From NCBI GenBank assembly GCA_029948255.1, contig JALIZF010001636.1, positions 310,001 through 374,000 on the forward strand: 64,000 bases of DNA, in the 5' to 3' direction. The translations under genes and the position numbers were made by a program. Origin of the DNA: Telmatactis stephensoni (taxonomy: Eukaryota; Cnidaria; Anthozoa; Actiniaria; Isophelliidae). Under the pieces are notes generated by a model. The model made no database searches. It was not told where the DNA came from and saw only the letters and a list, made by a program, of their open reading frames with translations. Of this stretch, positions 34,673 through 46,797 are shown piece after piece. How positions within the stretch are numbered: the first letter of the stretch is position 1; every line of letters begins with the position of its first letter.

Positions 34673-37600
34673 ATGTTTAGTCAATTTTTCATTCTCTCTT
34701 CTCGTGGAGATACTTTGATTTTTAGAGACTGTATCCTTTTAAACTTCATCACATTATGAACTACTATACTAATCTATATGCTGATGGTATGACCTTGACT
34801 ACATTATCAAGATAGGGGAGATAATGTTCAAAAGTACTGTGGAAGTGTTTTACAGGAAAGTAAAGGAAAGCAAAGGAAATCAAGCTCCACTTTTTGTAAG
34901 AAATATTTTTCTCATGCAGTTGAGTTACTTTGATTTGATTGTCTTGGTCTAGAGATTTAAGGGTTTATTATTTGACATCAAAGACAGCCCTCCTAAAGTG
35001 TGTTATGCCTAATCTACTGACCCCCTCCCCCCATTGGGGGAATTCTCTGTCAAATATAGTTAATTTATTTAACAAATTGAAGATAGTTTTCCATTGTCAG
35101 TACTCTTATTAATCATGGATGACGTCAAAAAATGTTCAAAACTAAAGTGGAACTAAGTTTTGGACATTTTTTGATGTCATCCATGATTAATAAGAGTACT
35201 GACAATGGAAAACTATCTTCAATTTGTTTTTTACAACATTATTTTAGATCTTTTCCGTCCAAATCTGTTTGAAAAACTGTCCCAAACTTTTTTCTGTAAG
35301 GACGAGCGTGACATCAGTACTCTTATTAACAATGGCTCTCGGCCAATCAGATTGCAAGATTTTAGTCAAATGTTGTAAAAAGAATATTTGAGATATAATG
35401 TGCATTGATTGGCCGTCAACTGTGTTTATATCAGAGATTGACAGAACTATAGCTTGCACAAAATGTTGAGAATATTTTATAAAAGCAACATAAACTGCTT
35501 GCTAATGTTTCTGTACTGTGATATAACACTCTAAAAAGATGTATAGCACTTGACAAGCTTGCTATGCTTCTCGACCTTTAATTACTGTGTGGTTAATGGC
35601 TCAGTTGGATGGATTTAACTAAAAGAATGATGAGATGCACATTAATTAATTACAGTGCAAAGCTCAAAACTGTTATCACTGTTAATGCATTTGTATACTT
35701 TTGTCTCACCATCCTCCAATTAGCACTTAGATAACAGATAAGAGTCCTTGGATCCTGATTGGATGATTGTTCTTTCAAAAGAATGTGGATATATTGTGTT
35801 AAGGTGGCTCTTAAGCATAATCATATATCCACATATCATCAGACTTGATTTTATTTTTCATTTCTTTAGAATGTCGAGGGCATCAACTTTATCTTCATTA
35901 AGAGAAATGGTTTATATTTTGTCTGTACATCAAAGTTTAATGTCTCTCCAACCTATGCTATTGAAATGCTATCGAGGTATAGAGAACTATTCCTTTATTA
36001 TGCTTTTGTCACATCAATGCAATAGTGATATATGATATTATTGTTCTAGGATCTGTAGTCTTTGTAAAGATTATTGCGGTGTTCTCAATGAAGAAGCAAT
36101 CAAGAGTAATTTTCCATTAATTTATGAACTTTTGGATGAAATTTTGGTAAATATAAACATGTCTGTTTTGCTTAAGGTTTGCTTTTTCATATGCCATGAC
36201 GAATTATAAACATTTGCCACTTTTTTCAGGATTTTGGATATCTTCAAGCAACATCAACTGAGACTTTAAAGGCATATGTCTGTAATCAACCTGAATTAGT
36301 TGAATGTCCAGATAAGTCAATATGGCAGTGTAGTGGAGGAACAGTGGTGAGAAAATAATTTTACAGGTCTTTTTTCAATTTTCATTTATGGTCAAAAATC
36401 CACCTAAGGTTCAAACAGTAATAGTGAACAATCTGCACTGTACTGTAAATGGTCAGTAAATGGTTGATAAATGGTTGGTAAGTGGTTGATAAATGGTTTG
36501 TAAGTGGTTGATAAATGGTTGGTAAGTCATCGATAAGTGGTCAGTAAGTTGTTGATAAGTGGTTGGTAAGAGGTGGATAAGGTGTCGATAAGTGGTGGGT
36601 AAGGTGACAGTAAGGTATGGTAAGGTAATAGTAAAGTAATGATAAGGTGATGGTAACGGGTCAATGAAATCCATTACCAGCCACTTACCATAATTATGGT
36701 GTAAATTGTTCCCGAGGGGATACTCCTTCCAGTTTTGGGTAGGGAGCAAAATTTCCAAAATTGATACCTTGTTCCAAAGTAAATGCCTTAAAAATATACC
36801 CCGTTTCAGATCTGTTCAGAAATGGCAAATAAACTTCTTTAACTCTTTTTAATTACACAAAGTATTTGTACATCGAGTGCTTTATGCTAGAATTTCTAGT
36901 TTGCTTCCGGCCAAGTTGACGTGTCGTCAACCCCTTTTAGCCTGGCCTTTTAGACGAACTTTGTTAAATAGATACCCTGTTCTAGAGAGTAATTACGAAT
37001 TTTATATACCCTGTTCCAGAGTAAAATCGCTGAAAACCCCTACCCTGTTTGGCAGCACTGTACCCGTATAGCGAATATAGGGGAGTACCCCCGGGAAATT
37101 GTTCAGTATAATCAGCTCAAACACACACTGTAATAATTTCCTGCAATAATTCATCCAACACAAAGTTTGCACTACCCTGTCAACACTTGTACTGTGACAT
37201 TTTGCACGACAGTCCACCATTCAATCTACCGTACATGCATATAACCACGCATGTATTATATATTTATTATATTCAATTTTTTTCTTGTAGTATGGTACAG
37301 ATAGGATGTCACTTCCTGGATCAGCAGCAAATAAACCTGTCATTCCACACAAAACCAAGGTACTTGTTTTGATTTAATTTGAAAAATATATGTTCGATCA
37401 CTGACTTGGAGTTTTTAAACAATTTAAAAATTGTCTTCTCCTTTAAAAAAGATGTTTAGACTTCTAACTAGTTTATCATTTTTACTATTTATTTCCAGTT
37501 TTTTCAGAGCCAAAAGAAAGAGATATTTGTTGATCTATTGGAAGGACTGACAGTGCTGATTGGATCCAATGTGATTATTTTTAAAACAGTAATTTACAAA

Positions 37601-40600
37601 ACAAGCAGCATCTTGTGTATATTATTTTAAACTTTTCATAGTAAATTGTCTGTGTTCACAGCCATTACACAACCCTCCATCTATTAAAGAGAAAGAAATA
37701 TAGATTGGGAAGAGAAAGGGAAGGAGAAAAGTTTCTGTTCTCTTTCCAATCCTATTCTCTTTCTCCCTCCTCTCTCCACAATTCCCTGTATGTTAAAAAT
37801 GATTTGATAATGTCTTTTTCTGTCTTGAACATTAGCACAGCAAATAATTTGTGTTAGCCAAGTTGACAGCAAAATGTTTCCATTATATTTTGCCAGGGTA
37901 ATATTCTACGAATTGAAATAGATGGCTGCATTAAAATGAAAAGCTTTCTGACAGGAAGACCAAATGTTAGAATAGCTCTTAATGAAGACCTTACTGTTGG
38001 ACCTAAAGACATGACGTCAACAGGTACGCAATGAGATTGAACACTTTTTTCATGTTGGCCTGAGTTACTAATGATTACCTACTGACAATTTCTGACAATC
38101 TACCGACAACCTACTGACATCCTACCAACAACCTACTGACATCTTACCAACAACCTACTGACACCCTGCCAACAACCTACAGACACCCTACCAACAGCCT
38201 ACAGACACCCTACCAACAACCTACTGACATCCTACCAACAACCTACTGACATCCTACCAACAGCCTTCTGACACCCTACCAACAACCTACTGACACCCTA
38301 CCAACAACCTACAGACACCCTACCAACAACCTACTGACACACTACCAATGACCTATTGACATCCTACCAACAACCTACAGACACCCTACCAACAACCTAC
38401 TGACACCCTACCAACAACCTATTGACACCCTACCAACAACCTATTGACACCCTACCAACAACCTACTGACACCCTACCAACAACCTACAGACACCCTACC
38501 AACAACCTACTGACACCCTACCAACAACCTACAGACACCCTACCAACAACCTACTGACACCCTACCAACAACCTATTGACACCCTACCAACAACCTACTG
38601 ACACCCTACCAACAACCTACTGACACCCTACCAACAACCTACTGACACACTACCAATGACCTATTGACACACTACCAACAACCTACTGACACCCTACCAA
38701 CAACCTACTGACAATGACCTACTGACACACCCTACCAACCAACCTACAGACACCCTACCAACAACCTATTGACATCCTACCAACAACCTACAGACACCCC
38801 TACCAACAACTACTTGACATCCTACCAACAACCTACTGACACACTACCAATGACCTACTGACACCCTACAACAACTACTGACACCCTACCAACAACCTAC
38901 TGACACCCTACCAACAACCTACTGACACACTACCAATGACCTACTGACACCCTACCAACAACCTACTGACACCCTACCAACAACCTACAGACACCCTACC
39001 AACAACCTACTGACACACTACCAATGACCTATTGACATCCTACCAACAACCTACTGACACCCTATCAACAACCTACTGACACACTACCAACAACCTACTG
39101 ACACACTACCAACAACCTACTGACACCCTACCAACGACCTACTGACATCCTACCAACAACCTACAGACACCCTACCAGCAAACAACTGACACCCTACCAG
39201 CATCCTACTGACATCCTACCAACAACCTACTGACACCCTCCTACTGACACCCTACCAACAACCTACTGACACCATACCAACAACCTACTGACACCCTACC
39301 AACAACCTACTGACACCCTACCAACAACCTACTGACACCCTACCAACAACCTACTGACACCATACCAACAACCTACTGACACCCTACCAACAACCTACTG
39401 ACACCCTACCAACAACCTACTGACACACTACCAACAGCCTTCTGACAACCTACAAAAAATTGACCTGATGTTGGTGTTTTTAGTGTCTTCAATGGGTACA
39501 CAGGTTGATGACTGCAGTTTTCATGAATCAGTTGATTTAAATGAATTTGACTCCACAAAAACACTTACTGTGTCACCAACAGATGGGGAGGTGAGTATAG
39601 GTCTATTAAGTATAGCTTTAACAAAAGTTCTCCCTCATTTAAAATTGGACTAACTTACAATTTTCATACTTGCTCCATAGCTGGAATTACCCAAACTGTA
39701 CAGCATGTTACTATAGGCATGGGCATGAGCTCAGAATGATCATTTTTAGTTTAATTATTATCTCACACATGCACAATCAACTAAAATTATTACAATACTG
39801 TACGTGTGCTTATTGTGTTCCAATTTTATTACTTTCAGATGACTGTAATGCAATACAGGATTTCTGGTGATCTTCATTCTACTTTACCTTTTAATCTCAT
39901 AACTTTTGTGGATGAGCATGAGGCTTCTATGTAAGTATGAACATTTACATATGATTAAAATATTTATTTTCTTCTTGGTTAGTAGACCAACAATTGCAGG
40001 TCCTCCCAAGCCAAGCTCTAATTGAGCATCAAACCTTATTGATAAAGTTTTTAGTTACTTTGAATTTGATTTGTTTGTTTACATAGGACAATGGAAGTGA
40101 TTTTGAAGCTTCGCTGTAACATACCTCAAAGCAGGTCAGTACAAGCTTATCTCCATTTAGATAAAAATGAAAGAGTGCTGTCAGTGTTGAAGTATGGACA
40201 AATGACAAGTAACCGCAAGGGAAAACAGCCACTTTGGCTCACTTCCCAAAGTGAAGAGCATTGTTGTGATTTTGTTATTTGTTCATGATAAGAACATTAT
40301 GCAAACCAATAATAAACTGCTTTTCTTTTTTATAGTCATGTTAATAATGTGGTAGTTAGAGTTCCGGTTCCAAAATCATCTGAGGGGTAAGGTTACAGCA
40401 TTTCCAATTTTTTTCGTGAAAAGTATTAAAAGTTGTTATAGGCTAACAGTAAACATGTGTTTTAACAAGACTACCTGACCTGCATATTGCACACGTCGAA
40501 GTGATTGAAGTTGCATGAAAATCGTAACACGAGGCTTGCACATGTGGAACAATTTTGTGCATTAAGAAACATTTGTAATTCATTGGGTTTTGAATAATGA

Positions 40601-40866
40601 AATCTTTGCATTTTGATGAAAAACTACACTTTTGATGTAAACACATTATTTTTGAGACCACGAATTGATTATCGGGCATACAAAAATCAACTGAAAAATA
40701 ATCTCTTTTTTGGTAGTGTTTCACACACTTCATGCCAGTCTGGACAGACGGGTGAATATAAACAATCAGAAAAGATTTTCTACTGGAATATCCGTAAAAT
40801 CCAGGGGCGTGCAGAAGTGTCTACCTCAATCAAGGTATGCGGTCAATTGTTGTTGTTGTTTTTAAT

Positions 40867-40901
<35 letters not shown>

Positions 40902-41832
40902 GGATGTTGGTTGTTGATTGTTGTTGTTCTTGTTGTTGTTCTCATTATTCCCGTAGCATTGCTATTTGTGGGCAAGTGTTTACTCAATTGTAAAATGACT
41001 ACATTTCATAAAATAAACTTTGAAAACATTTGGATACGAGGTCCTTTGACTAACTGTATCTTAATATATCAAACTCGTTTTAGATAAGTTTAAAAGATAA
41101 ATTGAAAACTGCGAGGAAAGAGGTTGGCCCCGTGAGGTGAGTCATGTCCTCTTTTATTCATGGTATCGCCGGATCAGTACATTGTCTTAGGGCTACGAAA
41201 CAATACTGAAAAGAAACACCCCCTTACAATTTCTTCTCATTTCATTAGCCAAAAAAAAAAACTAAACTACTACTTGTAATTTCCCACGACTTTCAGTTTT
41301 AGTTTCACGTTTTTCTTTCCAGTAATGTGTTTTAACGCTGTTTCTTATTTTTGATCTTTAGTCTAGATTTTGAAATACCGATGCACATTTGCTCCGGGAT
41401 GAAGATTCGTTATTTAAAAGTGTTTGAACAAGGAAAATCAACGAACGCTTTGAAGTGGGTTCGCTCGCTAACTCACAGGTATTGATTGAATCTTGCATGA
41501 CTCAACTTGAACTTGACAAAATACACGAGAAACTCGAATCTATTGAGCATTCCTATTTCCCATAGTCCCTTGTTTTCCTCCATTATCTCTCGAGCTGCCT
41601 CCCATTTCCCTCCCATCTGGGACAATTCATCATTGCTTATGTGGTCTCGAAATAACGAAGTTCTACTATTCTCTTGTAAAGATAATTTTTATTTCACTAA
41701 GTTCCAAATGGCTCGTCGTTCAGTTGTTCGCCAAAAGTCGTAGTAAAATCTCCCATACTTTCCATAAGCACTTTGGTTTTCTAACCGCCGCATATTTTTC
41801 GTTTCAGTAACTCTTACGTGATTAGAATATAA
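34673..41832 (+). CDS. AP4M1: AP-4 complex subunit mu, 16 exons
   Basis: Medium subunit of the AP-4 adaptor, which sorts cargo at the trans-Golgi network and binds tyrosine-type signals through its C-terminal mu-homology domain. Exons: 34673-34730, 34816-34895, 35870-35976, 36050-36146, 36230-36346, 37291-37359, 37499-37570, 37897-38023, 39484-39590, 39839-39930, 40087-40134, 40336-40386, 40717-40834, 41084-41136, 41362-41478, 41808-41832. Together they give 445 residues with consistent phases; the human protein has about 453. The N-terminal longin-like part begins MFSQFFILSSRGDTLIF, continues through CKDYCGVLNEEA and YELLDEILDFGY, and the mu-homology domain has VDDCSFHESVDLNEF and ends ALKWVRSLTHSNSYVIRI. 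Exon 2 has two candidate acceptors (see findings). Introns 5 and 8 hold minisatellites. The stop is followed by the HSF gene about 400 bp on. Confidence 0.93.
35071..35228. repeat. Near-perfect hairpin in AP4M1 intron 2
   Basis: Arms at about 35071-35142 and 35157-35228 are reverse complements with very few mismatches, separated by about 14 bp. The motif GTACTCTTATTAA is in both arms and again near 35318. Probably a foldback MITE; in the transcript it would form a long stable stem. Confidence 0.85.
36447..36660. repeat. 22-bp minisatellite in AP4M1 intron 5 (G/T-rich on sense strand)
   Basis: Repeats alternate 11-bp half units such as GGTTGATAAAT and GGTTGGTAAGT, about nine 22-bp units, decaying at the 3-prime side into GGTAAGGT-like units. 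The minus-strand ORF across it is a by-product of the repeat. Confidence 0.85.
38075..39450. repeat. Large 22-bp minisatellite in AP4M1 intron 8 (A/C-rich on sense strand)
   Basis: About 1.4 kb of head-to-tail units near CCTACCAACAACCTACTGAC plus AC, roughly 60 copies by length. Variants include CAGAC for CTGAC, ATTGAC and CATCC. Occasional register slips occur near 38720-38880 and 39180-39250. There are no unique spacers between units, so it is not a CRISPR-like array. Splice sites of the surrounding exons (38023 and 39484) are intact. Confidence 0.95.
40841..40945. repeat. (TTG)n microsatellite in AP4M1 intron 13
   Basis: A run of TTG triplets with a few TTC and TGG interruptions just after the exon ending at 40834. 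Confidence 0.9.
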
Positions 41833-42230
41833 TTCTGGAATTGGAAATAGTACCCAAGAAGAACGGTCATTTGTGAAGAAAGATTTTAACAGATTTGTAC
41901 ATATATATTATCTTCCAGTTGTACAAAATACAAGTTTATGTTACATGGTAAAAGCGTTTTGTTTATTTATATATTTATTTTTGTTGTTGTTGTTGTTGTT
42001 TTGATTTTTTGTTTGTTTGTTTGGTTTATCACGAGAAACTTTGGGAATGAAAATGAAAACTGCGCGCGCGCAAAATTTAAGCAAAAGTAAGCAAGCGCGC
42101 AGGCGAAGAGTAGCGCGCGTTTAGCGACGCAAGATGAAGCGCGCAGTAGTTACGCAAGCATTGCGCGCGCGCGTACTTGAAAAAATATCGTTGAAATTGT
42201 CGTTTATTCAAATTCAAAATTTGATGAACG
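41833..42230. promoter_or_regulatory. Intergenic between AP4M1 and the HSF gene, CG-rich upstream region
   Basis: Begins with the 3-prime flank of AP4M1 and a TTG microsatellite (about 41980-42000). 42060-42180 is strongly enriched in GCGC/CGCG runs in otherwise AT-rich DNA, which fits a CpG-type promoter for the gene starting at 42231. The true transcription start is not visible. Confidence 0.5.
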
Positions 42231-44134
42231 ATGGCTGAAGTCACTGATCTTTCACTTCTGAGTTTTCCTGAAAAACTCTGGTATTTGGTAAATGAGTCAA
42301 AAATTGGACACATTCATTGGAATGCTGAAGGAACTTCCATTATTATTCCCAACAACCACGAGTTTGTTTCCAAAGTTCTCAATAACCCATCCAAGATTCT
42401 CTTCAAGACAAAAAACTTTTCAAGTTTTGTCCGTCAGTTGAATCTTTATGGTTTTCGCAAAGTATCTGCTCACAGGAAAATAGGACAGGCGGCTCAGCCT
42501 GTGTCTACAAACAGGAGTGAGTTCAAGCATGCGTCGTTTAGAAGGGGCAGAAAAGGTATGAGATGCAATGTAATGACTCTCGAACCGTTTCTTTTCTATA
42601 TTTATGTGTTCAGAGAATGTGATTGGAATTGTATTGTAAACAGACGAAATGTTCTTGTACAAAACAGTGTATGCATAAGCTTAGCTTGTGGGTACAGCTA
42701 TTTCAATTAATGTTGTCGCTGAAAAAAAGCCTAAAGGCTAAAACCTTTCAACTATCTTTTGTTTACTAACAGACTTCGCATGTAGGTTATCTAAGAAGTT
42801 AAGGAATACAAGTCCAAGTTATAGAATTTGCAAGCATACAGTAAGTTTCTTATTGTAATAACGTCACTGTGAAAAAATATTTCCATGATTCCACTCTCCA
42901 AATTTTGGACTTTAAGCTTTTTCCAGTGACAACGTTAATTGAATTAGCTATGTATCTTTTTCATTTTGACTGGTCAGAAAGAGAAATCTGTGATGACCTG
43001 AAGCCTCATATATAACCGTACTATGTGGTGGATCAATAATGTAAACATGTATTCAGTTCAGTTCCTGCTTCACGTAGTTCTTGACTTGCATATTTGTAAT
43101 TGTCTAGATTTACTTGAAGATGTTAAACGACAAACCAACACTAACAAGAAAGAAGAGTCACCATGTGAAGAGAAACAGAAAGCAAGCAACAACGCGCATG
43201 GGTCGTCTATGCGTCGTCACTCCCCGCCTCACTCCAACCTTCCTCCTGCTATGGATGGTAGTATGTGGACAAACTGGGATCCTTTTCTGTGTCCATTTCC
43301 ATGGACCCCTTATGGAGGAGCAGCAGGCCTAGGAGGATATAATGCGTCCATCCCATCCCAGTTCCAAACTCAAGGATACTACTGCAAAGATGGTCTGCCA
43401 TACCATCTTCCAACCTACGTTCCTATGCCGTCATTTCCTTACGAAGAAGCAGTGTGTGCAATGGACGGAAGTCGCATGGGCACCGTAGCTAACGGTAATA
43501 CTGCTTTGAATGGTTAAAGTTATAGTAGGTTAATTTGAGCAGGGTGGCCCATTCGGCAAGTAGGCCGGTATCCATAAAGGGCCTTGCAATATGTTGTATA
43601 GGGTGTTGTATTCCTAGCTTACAGCATGGGCCCGCTGTAATTGGTCAAGCTGTAGCGGCGTTCCTGCCTTTGGCGAAGTAAATAAAATAAATAAATTGCT
43701 CTGCTGTTTCAATATCAGGAACTAAGGCACCAGTTTCCTGTCCAGTAACTGTATCTTCGCAAAACGCATTGTCTGGTGACACGATCAACATTTCGATGTC
43801 TGCCTCTCTCTCCCAGGGAAATGGTTTCCATGGAAATGCTCGCGTAAGCAAAAATGGTGGAAACTTGGAAAATACTTTCCGCATGCAGGGAGAAGCCAAG
43901 AAACCCATCCCGGCTCAAACAGCTGAAGTCAGCACAACCTCCAGCAATGGTACTGCAAACTTGAGTAATTGGAAGAGCAGCGATAAACCAGTTGGTGAGT
44001 TCTGCCTTGACAAAAACTCTGCAGCAGTGAGCAACAAAGTTAATGAAACAAAGACCAAAGAACACAAGCAAAACGATTTTGAACACGAAACAGGTTCAAT
44101 TATCCAGGACTACAAGAGAATGAAATTCATGTGA
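42231..44134 (+). CDS. Heat-shock-factor family transcription factor, 3 exons
   Basis: Coding exons 42231-42555, 43108-43494 and 43719-44134 join in phase to 375 residues. Residues about 9-120 form an HSF-type winged-helix DNA-binding domain: FPEKLWYLVNES at the start, the recognition-helix block SSFVRQLNLYGFRKV (about 64-78), and FKHASFRRGRKDLLEDVKR at its end, where the first intron splits the domain. The canonical HSF1 trimerisation heptads are not evident; the rest is low-complexity (Pro, Ser, Asn, Gly-rich), so it resembles HSFY/HSF5-type factors more than HSF1. It should bind DNA in the nucleus, target unknown. The acceptor of exon 2 (GTCTAG) and both donors are good. AATAAA follows at about 44346. 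Confidence 0.88.
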
Positions 44135-44455
44135 AAATAACTGGTGATTAAATTAGGGAACATTATCTTTGATTTGTGGTCAACGAGCGGTATTGTGGCA
44201 GATTATGGCCTAAATTCATTCATGTACGTAGACAGAAGTATATGAAATGCATGCTTTTATATTGAACAAGGATTTGTAGTAGACATTATATATGTTATGT
44301 ATTCAATATTGAGATTTGGATTTATTGATTATAAACTGAAGAAAAATAAATGGTTATATCATGAAACAGCATGCTTTGTTACAATTATTTTTCAACTCGT
44401 CCCTTTTGTGACCCTGATCACTCACCTTAAGTCTTGAAGTATCAAACCCAATTAA

Positions 44456-44857
44456 GGTAGTTCGGGACTCATCGATTTTACGATAAACTTGTCTTCAAAA
44501 TTCCTCCAGAGAAAGAGGTACATAGGTGGAAATAAAACGTGAAATAAAAAGGGGGGTCACCGAGGTCACTCTCGAGATATGAGGGGGAGGATGTGGGGTG
44601 TTTTGGACACTTTTTATAAAAATGGCCTTGCGACATCTGGTCAAAATATATAAATTTTGAAACCAAAAATATTTAAAAGCAAACATAAAATGTTAAATAA
44701 AATGTTATTTTTCTCTGCTAAAAGTAGAATTTTTTCACTTTTCAATCGATGACTCGCTAGTGCCCAGACTTCCCTCGGACAAGCAAATGTTTTCTAATAA
44801 AAGTGCGCGCGCTCGAATGCGCGTGGAGATGCGCAGTAGCAAGGGTCCCGAACTACC
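44456..44857. mobile_element. MITE with 13-bp inverted ends
   Basis: GGTAGTTCGGGAC at the left end and its exact reverse complement GTCCCGAACTACC at 44845-44857. There is no transposase. No unambiguous target duplication can be read. The minus-strand ORFs inside it are not conserved proteins. Confidence 0.7.
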
Positions 44858-45645
44858 GTAAATATATGCTTTGATGTCATCAATATCCCGACACCTTTCA
44901 CTGTTGGGTTGAGTTCGCTGTCCAATGATTATTAAGGCCCAGACACGATACAACGTCTTCAAATTGCGCGCAACACAGCTACACCGTGTGTCCACCCCTG
45001 CAATGTTGCGTGCAACGCAAAAGAAGTTGCAGAAGTAGAACTCGGTCCTAAACCCGTAGCGATAGTGAAAGTGAAATTGAGCTTGAAATTATTGTTGGTA
45101 GCGGGACATTGGATGTGGACATTGGATGTGATGATAGCCAAAAAATAAACAAGTCAATGCAATATCATGTCACTTTTTATTAGAACTGACTGATATAGTC
45201 ATGTACTTCTGTAAAAGTGTTACACTCTATCCACGTCACGTGCTCATGGTCGTCTTATACCATTACATTAATGGATTATAACCACTAGTCATAAATTGGC
45301 CCCTCGTCTGAGGTGTCTAAAATAAAAACATGCGTTGTTGTACCGCATGTATTTGCATCGTTCATATGAAATTACTGATATCCGTTGGCCATGTATTGAA
45401 AACAAATGTGTATAAAATTAGGCGCGGCGGAAATGCGTGTAGGAATGATAGAAAGCAAGCGCAGATTCAAGTGCTAAAATCAATAAAAGTAAGAAGTGTA
45501 AATAACTTGCCCTAAAAAGGCCAACGCAACTGTTTTTAAAATAAACACAAAAAAGAAATTCCATGAGAGTGTTTGTATGTTTGCGTGTTCCTATCAGCCG
45601 CTGTCGAAATGATTCAGGTATACCTCGTTACTAAGGTATTACAGT
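44858..45645. other. Intergenic and 3-prime flank of the acidic secreted protein gene
   Basis: No gene supported. An inverted GCGCGCAAC/GTTGCGCGC-like motif occurs near 44965-45015. Confidence 0.5.
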
Positions 45646-46797
45646 CTATTCGACGTATTTGCACTCTTGTCTGCAGACGGGTTTTTGGTGTTCACAAAGC
45701 CAGAAACATAAGTCCTTAATTGTTCCCATTTTTTCCGAACATCGTGGAACGGCACACTGTTGGTATGTCATTGGTAATGCACATACTTTCTCGCACTTCT
45801 TCACTTTTACTGGCTTTTTCTTTTCCTCCTCGTCTTCTTCCTCCGCTTTGTCGCTTTCTCCTTTTGCTTCTACTCTTACGACGGCTGCTTTCTCCTCTTC
45901 TTCGTCTTCGTCTTCCTCTTTCGGCTTGGCCGAACCACTGTAGACCTGAAAATCAAGACCGTTTGCCACTGGTGTGAGTAAACGGCTTAAATTCTCTATG
46001 CCTTTTTTGATGGCTTCAGCACTTCCACCATCTTTGTCTTCGTCAGAAACTTGCCCAGATGTGATCTCGTCACTCTCTCCAGACGCCGAACCATCGTTGG
46101 ATTCTTCTTGTTCTTTGAAAGAAGCTTCGCCAGATGACTCTACAATTTTAGACTTTTTAGAAGCCTTGATATTCGATTTGCTCTTCTTGCTGGTGATGGT
46201 GACTGGCTCATTTGTTTTTGTTTTGTCGCTATTAGCCACTTGCACTGTACTCTGAGTAGCATCAGAAGTTTCCTGGGGTGCTGCTTCAGTCAAAGTAGTG
46301 GAAGAATCTGACGCTTGATTCTCGCTGACGTCTTGGTCTTGAGTTGCTGCTGTCTGATCTGAGCTTTCCACCTCGCTTTGAGCAGATGATTCAGTTTCTG
46401 CCTCTTGTTTTTGGTCTGACTCCGCTTCATTTGACTCGCTAACCTCTCCCGCACCTGATTGTTCCTCACCAGACTGAGAGGTACTTGCTTGGGGGCTGTC
46501 ATCAGTCACTTCATCACGTCTAGTTCCTGATGACTCTCCTCGCTCCCCAGAACGCGATCCAGAACCAACAAAGATGTCTTCCATGGCATCAGTATGCTTG
46601 ATACTATCATCATCATTATCGCTTTCCTCGTCTTCATCCATAGATCTTCTCTTGACGGTAATTTCAGGCTTGTTAGCCATCGCTGCTAAAGCTCGACGTA
46701 ACAGAACTTCCCCCATCGTTTTGTGGGACGTCTGCGTGGATCTAGCATAGTGAACTATGGCTAACACAGTTAGCACGGTTAACAGAAGGACACGCAT
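45646..46797 (-). CDS. Secreted acidic Ser/Glu-rich protein with eight-cysteine C-terminal module
   Basis: A single coding exon of 383 residues. Residues 1-20 are a signal peptide (MRVLLLTVLTVLAIVHYARS). After a short basic stretch with KRRS, a possible processing site, comes a long low-complexity region rich in Ser, Glu, Asp, Gln and Thr (about 50-310), including runs such as EEDEDEEEE, then a Lys-rich linker. The last about 50 residues hold eight cysteines spaced C-x3-C-x8-C-x4-C-x10-C-x3-C-x6-C-x3-C. The profile suits an extracellular matrix or mineral-associated protein, as found in coral skeletal matrices, but the family is not recognised. TTTTCAG sits two bases before the ATG, suggesting a non-coding first exon upstream. 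GC content and codon use are higher than the flanks, supporting a real gene. Confidence 0.85.
   Translation of the reverse strand: MRVLLLTVLTVLAIVHYARSTQTSHKTMGEVLLRRALAAMANKPEITVKRRSMDEDEESDNDDDSIKHTDAMEDIFVGSGSRSGERGESSGTRRDEVTDDSPQASTSQSGEEQSGAGEVSESNEAESDQKQEAETESSAQSEVESSDQTAATQDQDVSENQASDSSTTLTEAAPQETSDATQSTVQVANSDKTKTNEPVTITSKKSKSNIKASKKSKIVESSGEASFKEQEESNDGSASGESDEITSGQVSDEDKDGGSAEAIKKGIENLSRLLTPVANGLDFQVYSGSAKPKEEDEDEEEEKAAVVRVEAKGESDKAEEEDEEEKKKPVKVKKCEKVCALPMTYQQCAVPRCSEKMGTIKDLCFWLCEHQKPVCRQECKYVE

Noticed and set aside
38075..39450. CRISPR-like array
   Set aside because: Units are contiguous 22-mers with no unique spacers, in an intron of a eukaryotic gene.
40613..40993. 126-codon ORF across AP4M1 exon 13
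   Set aside because: It reads through the true exon in another frame and into the TTG microsatellite.
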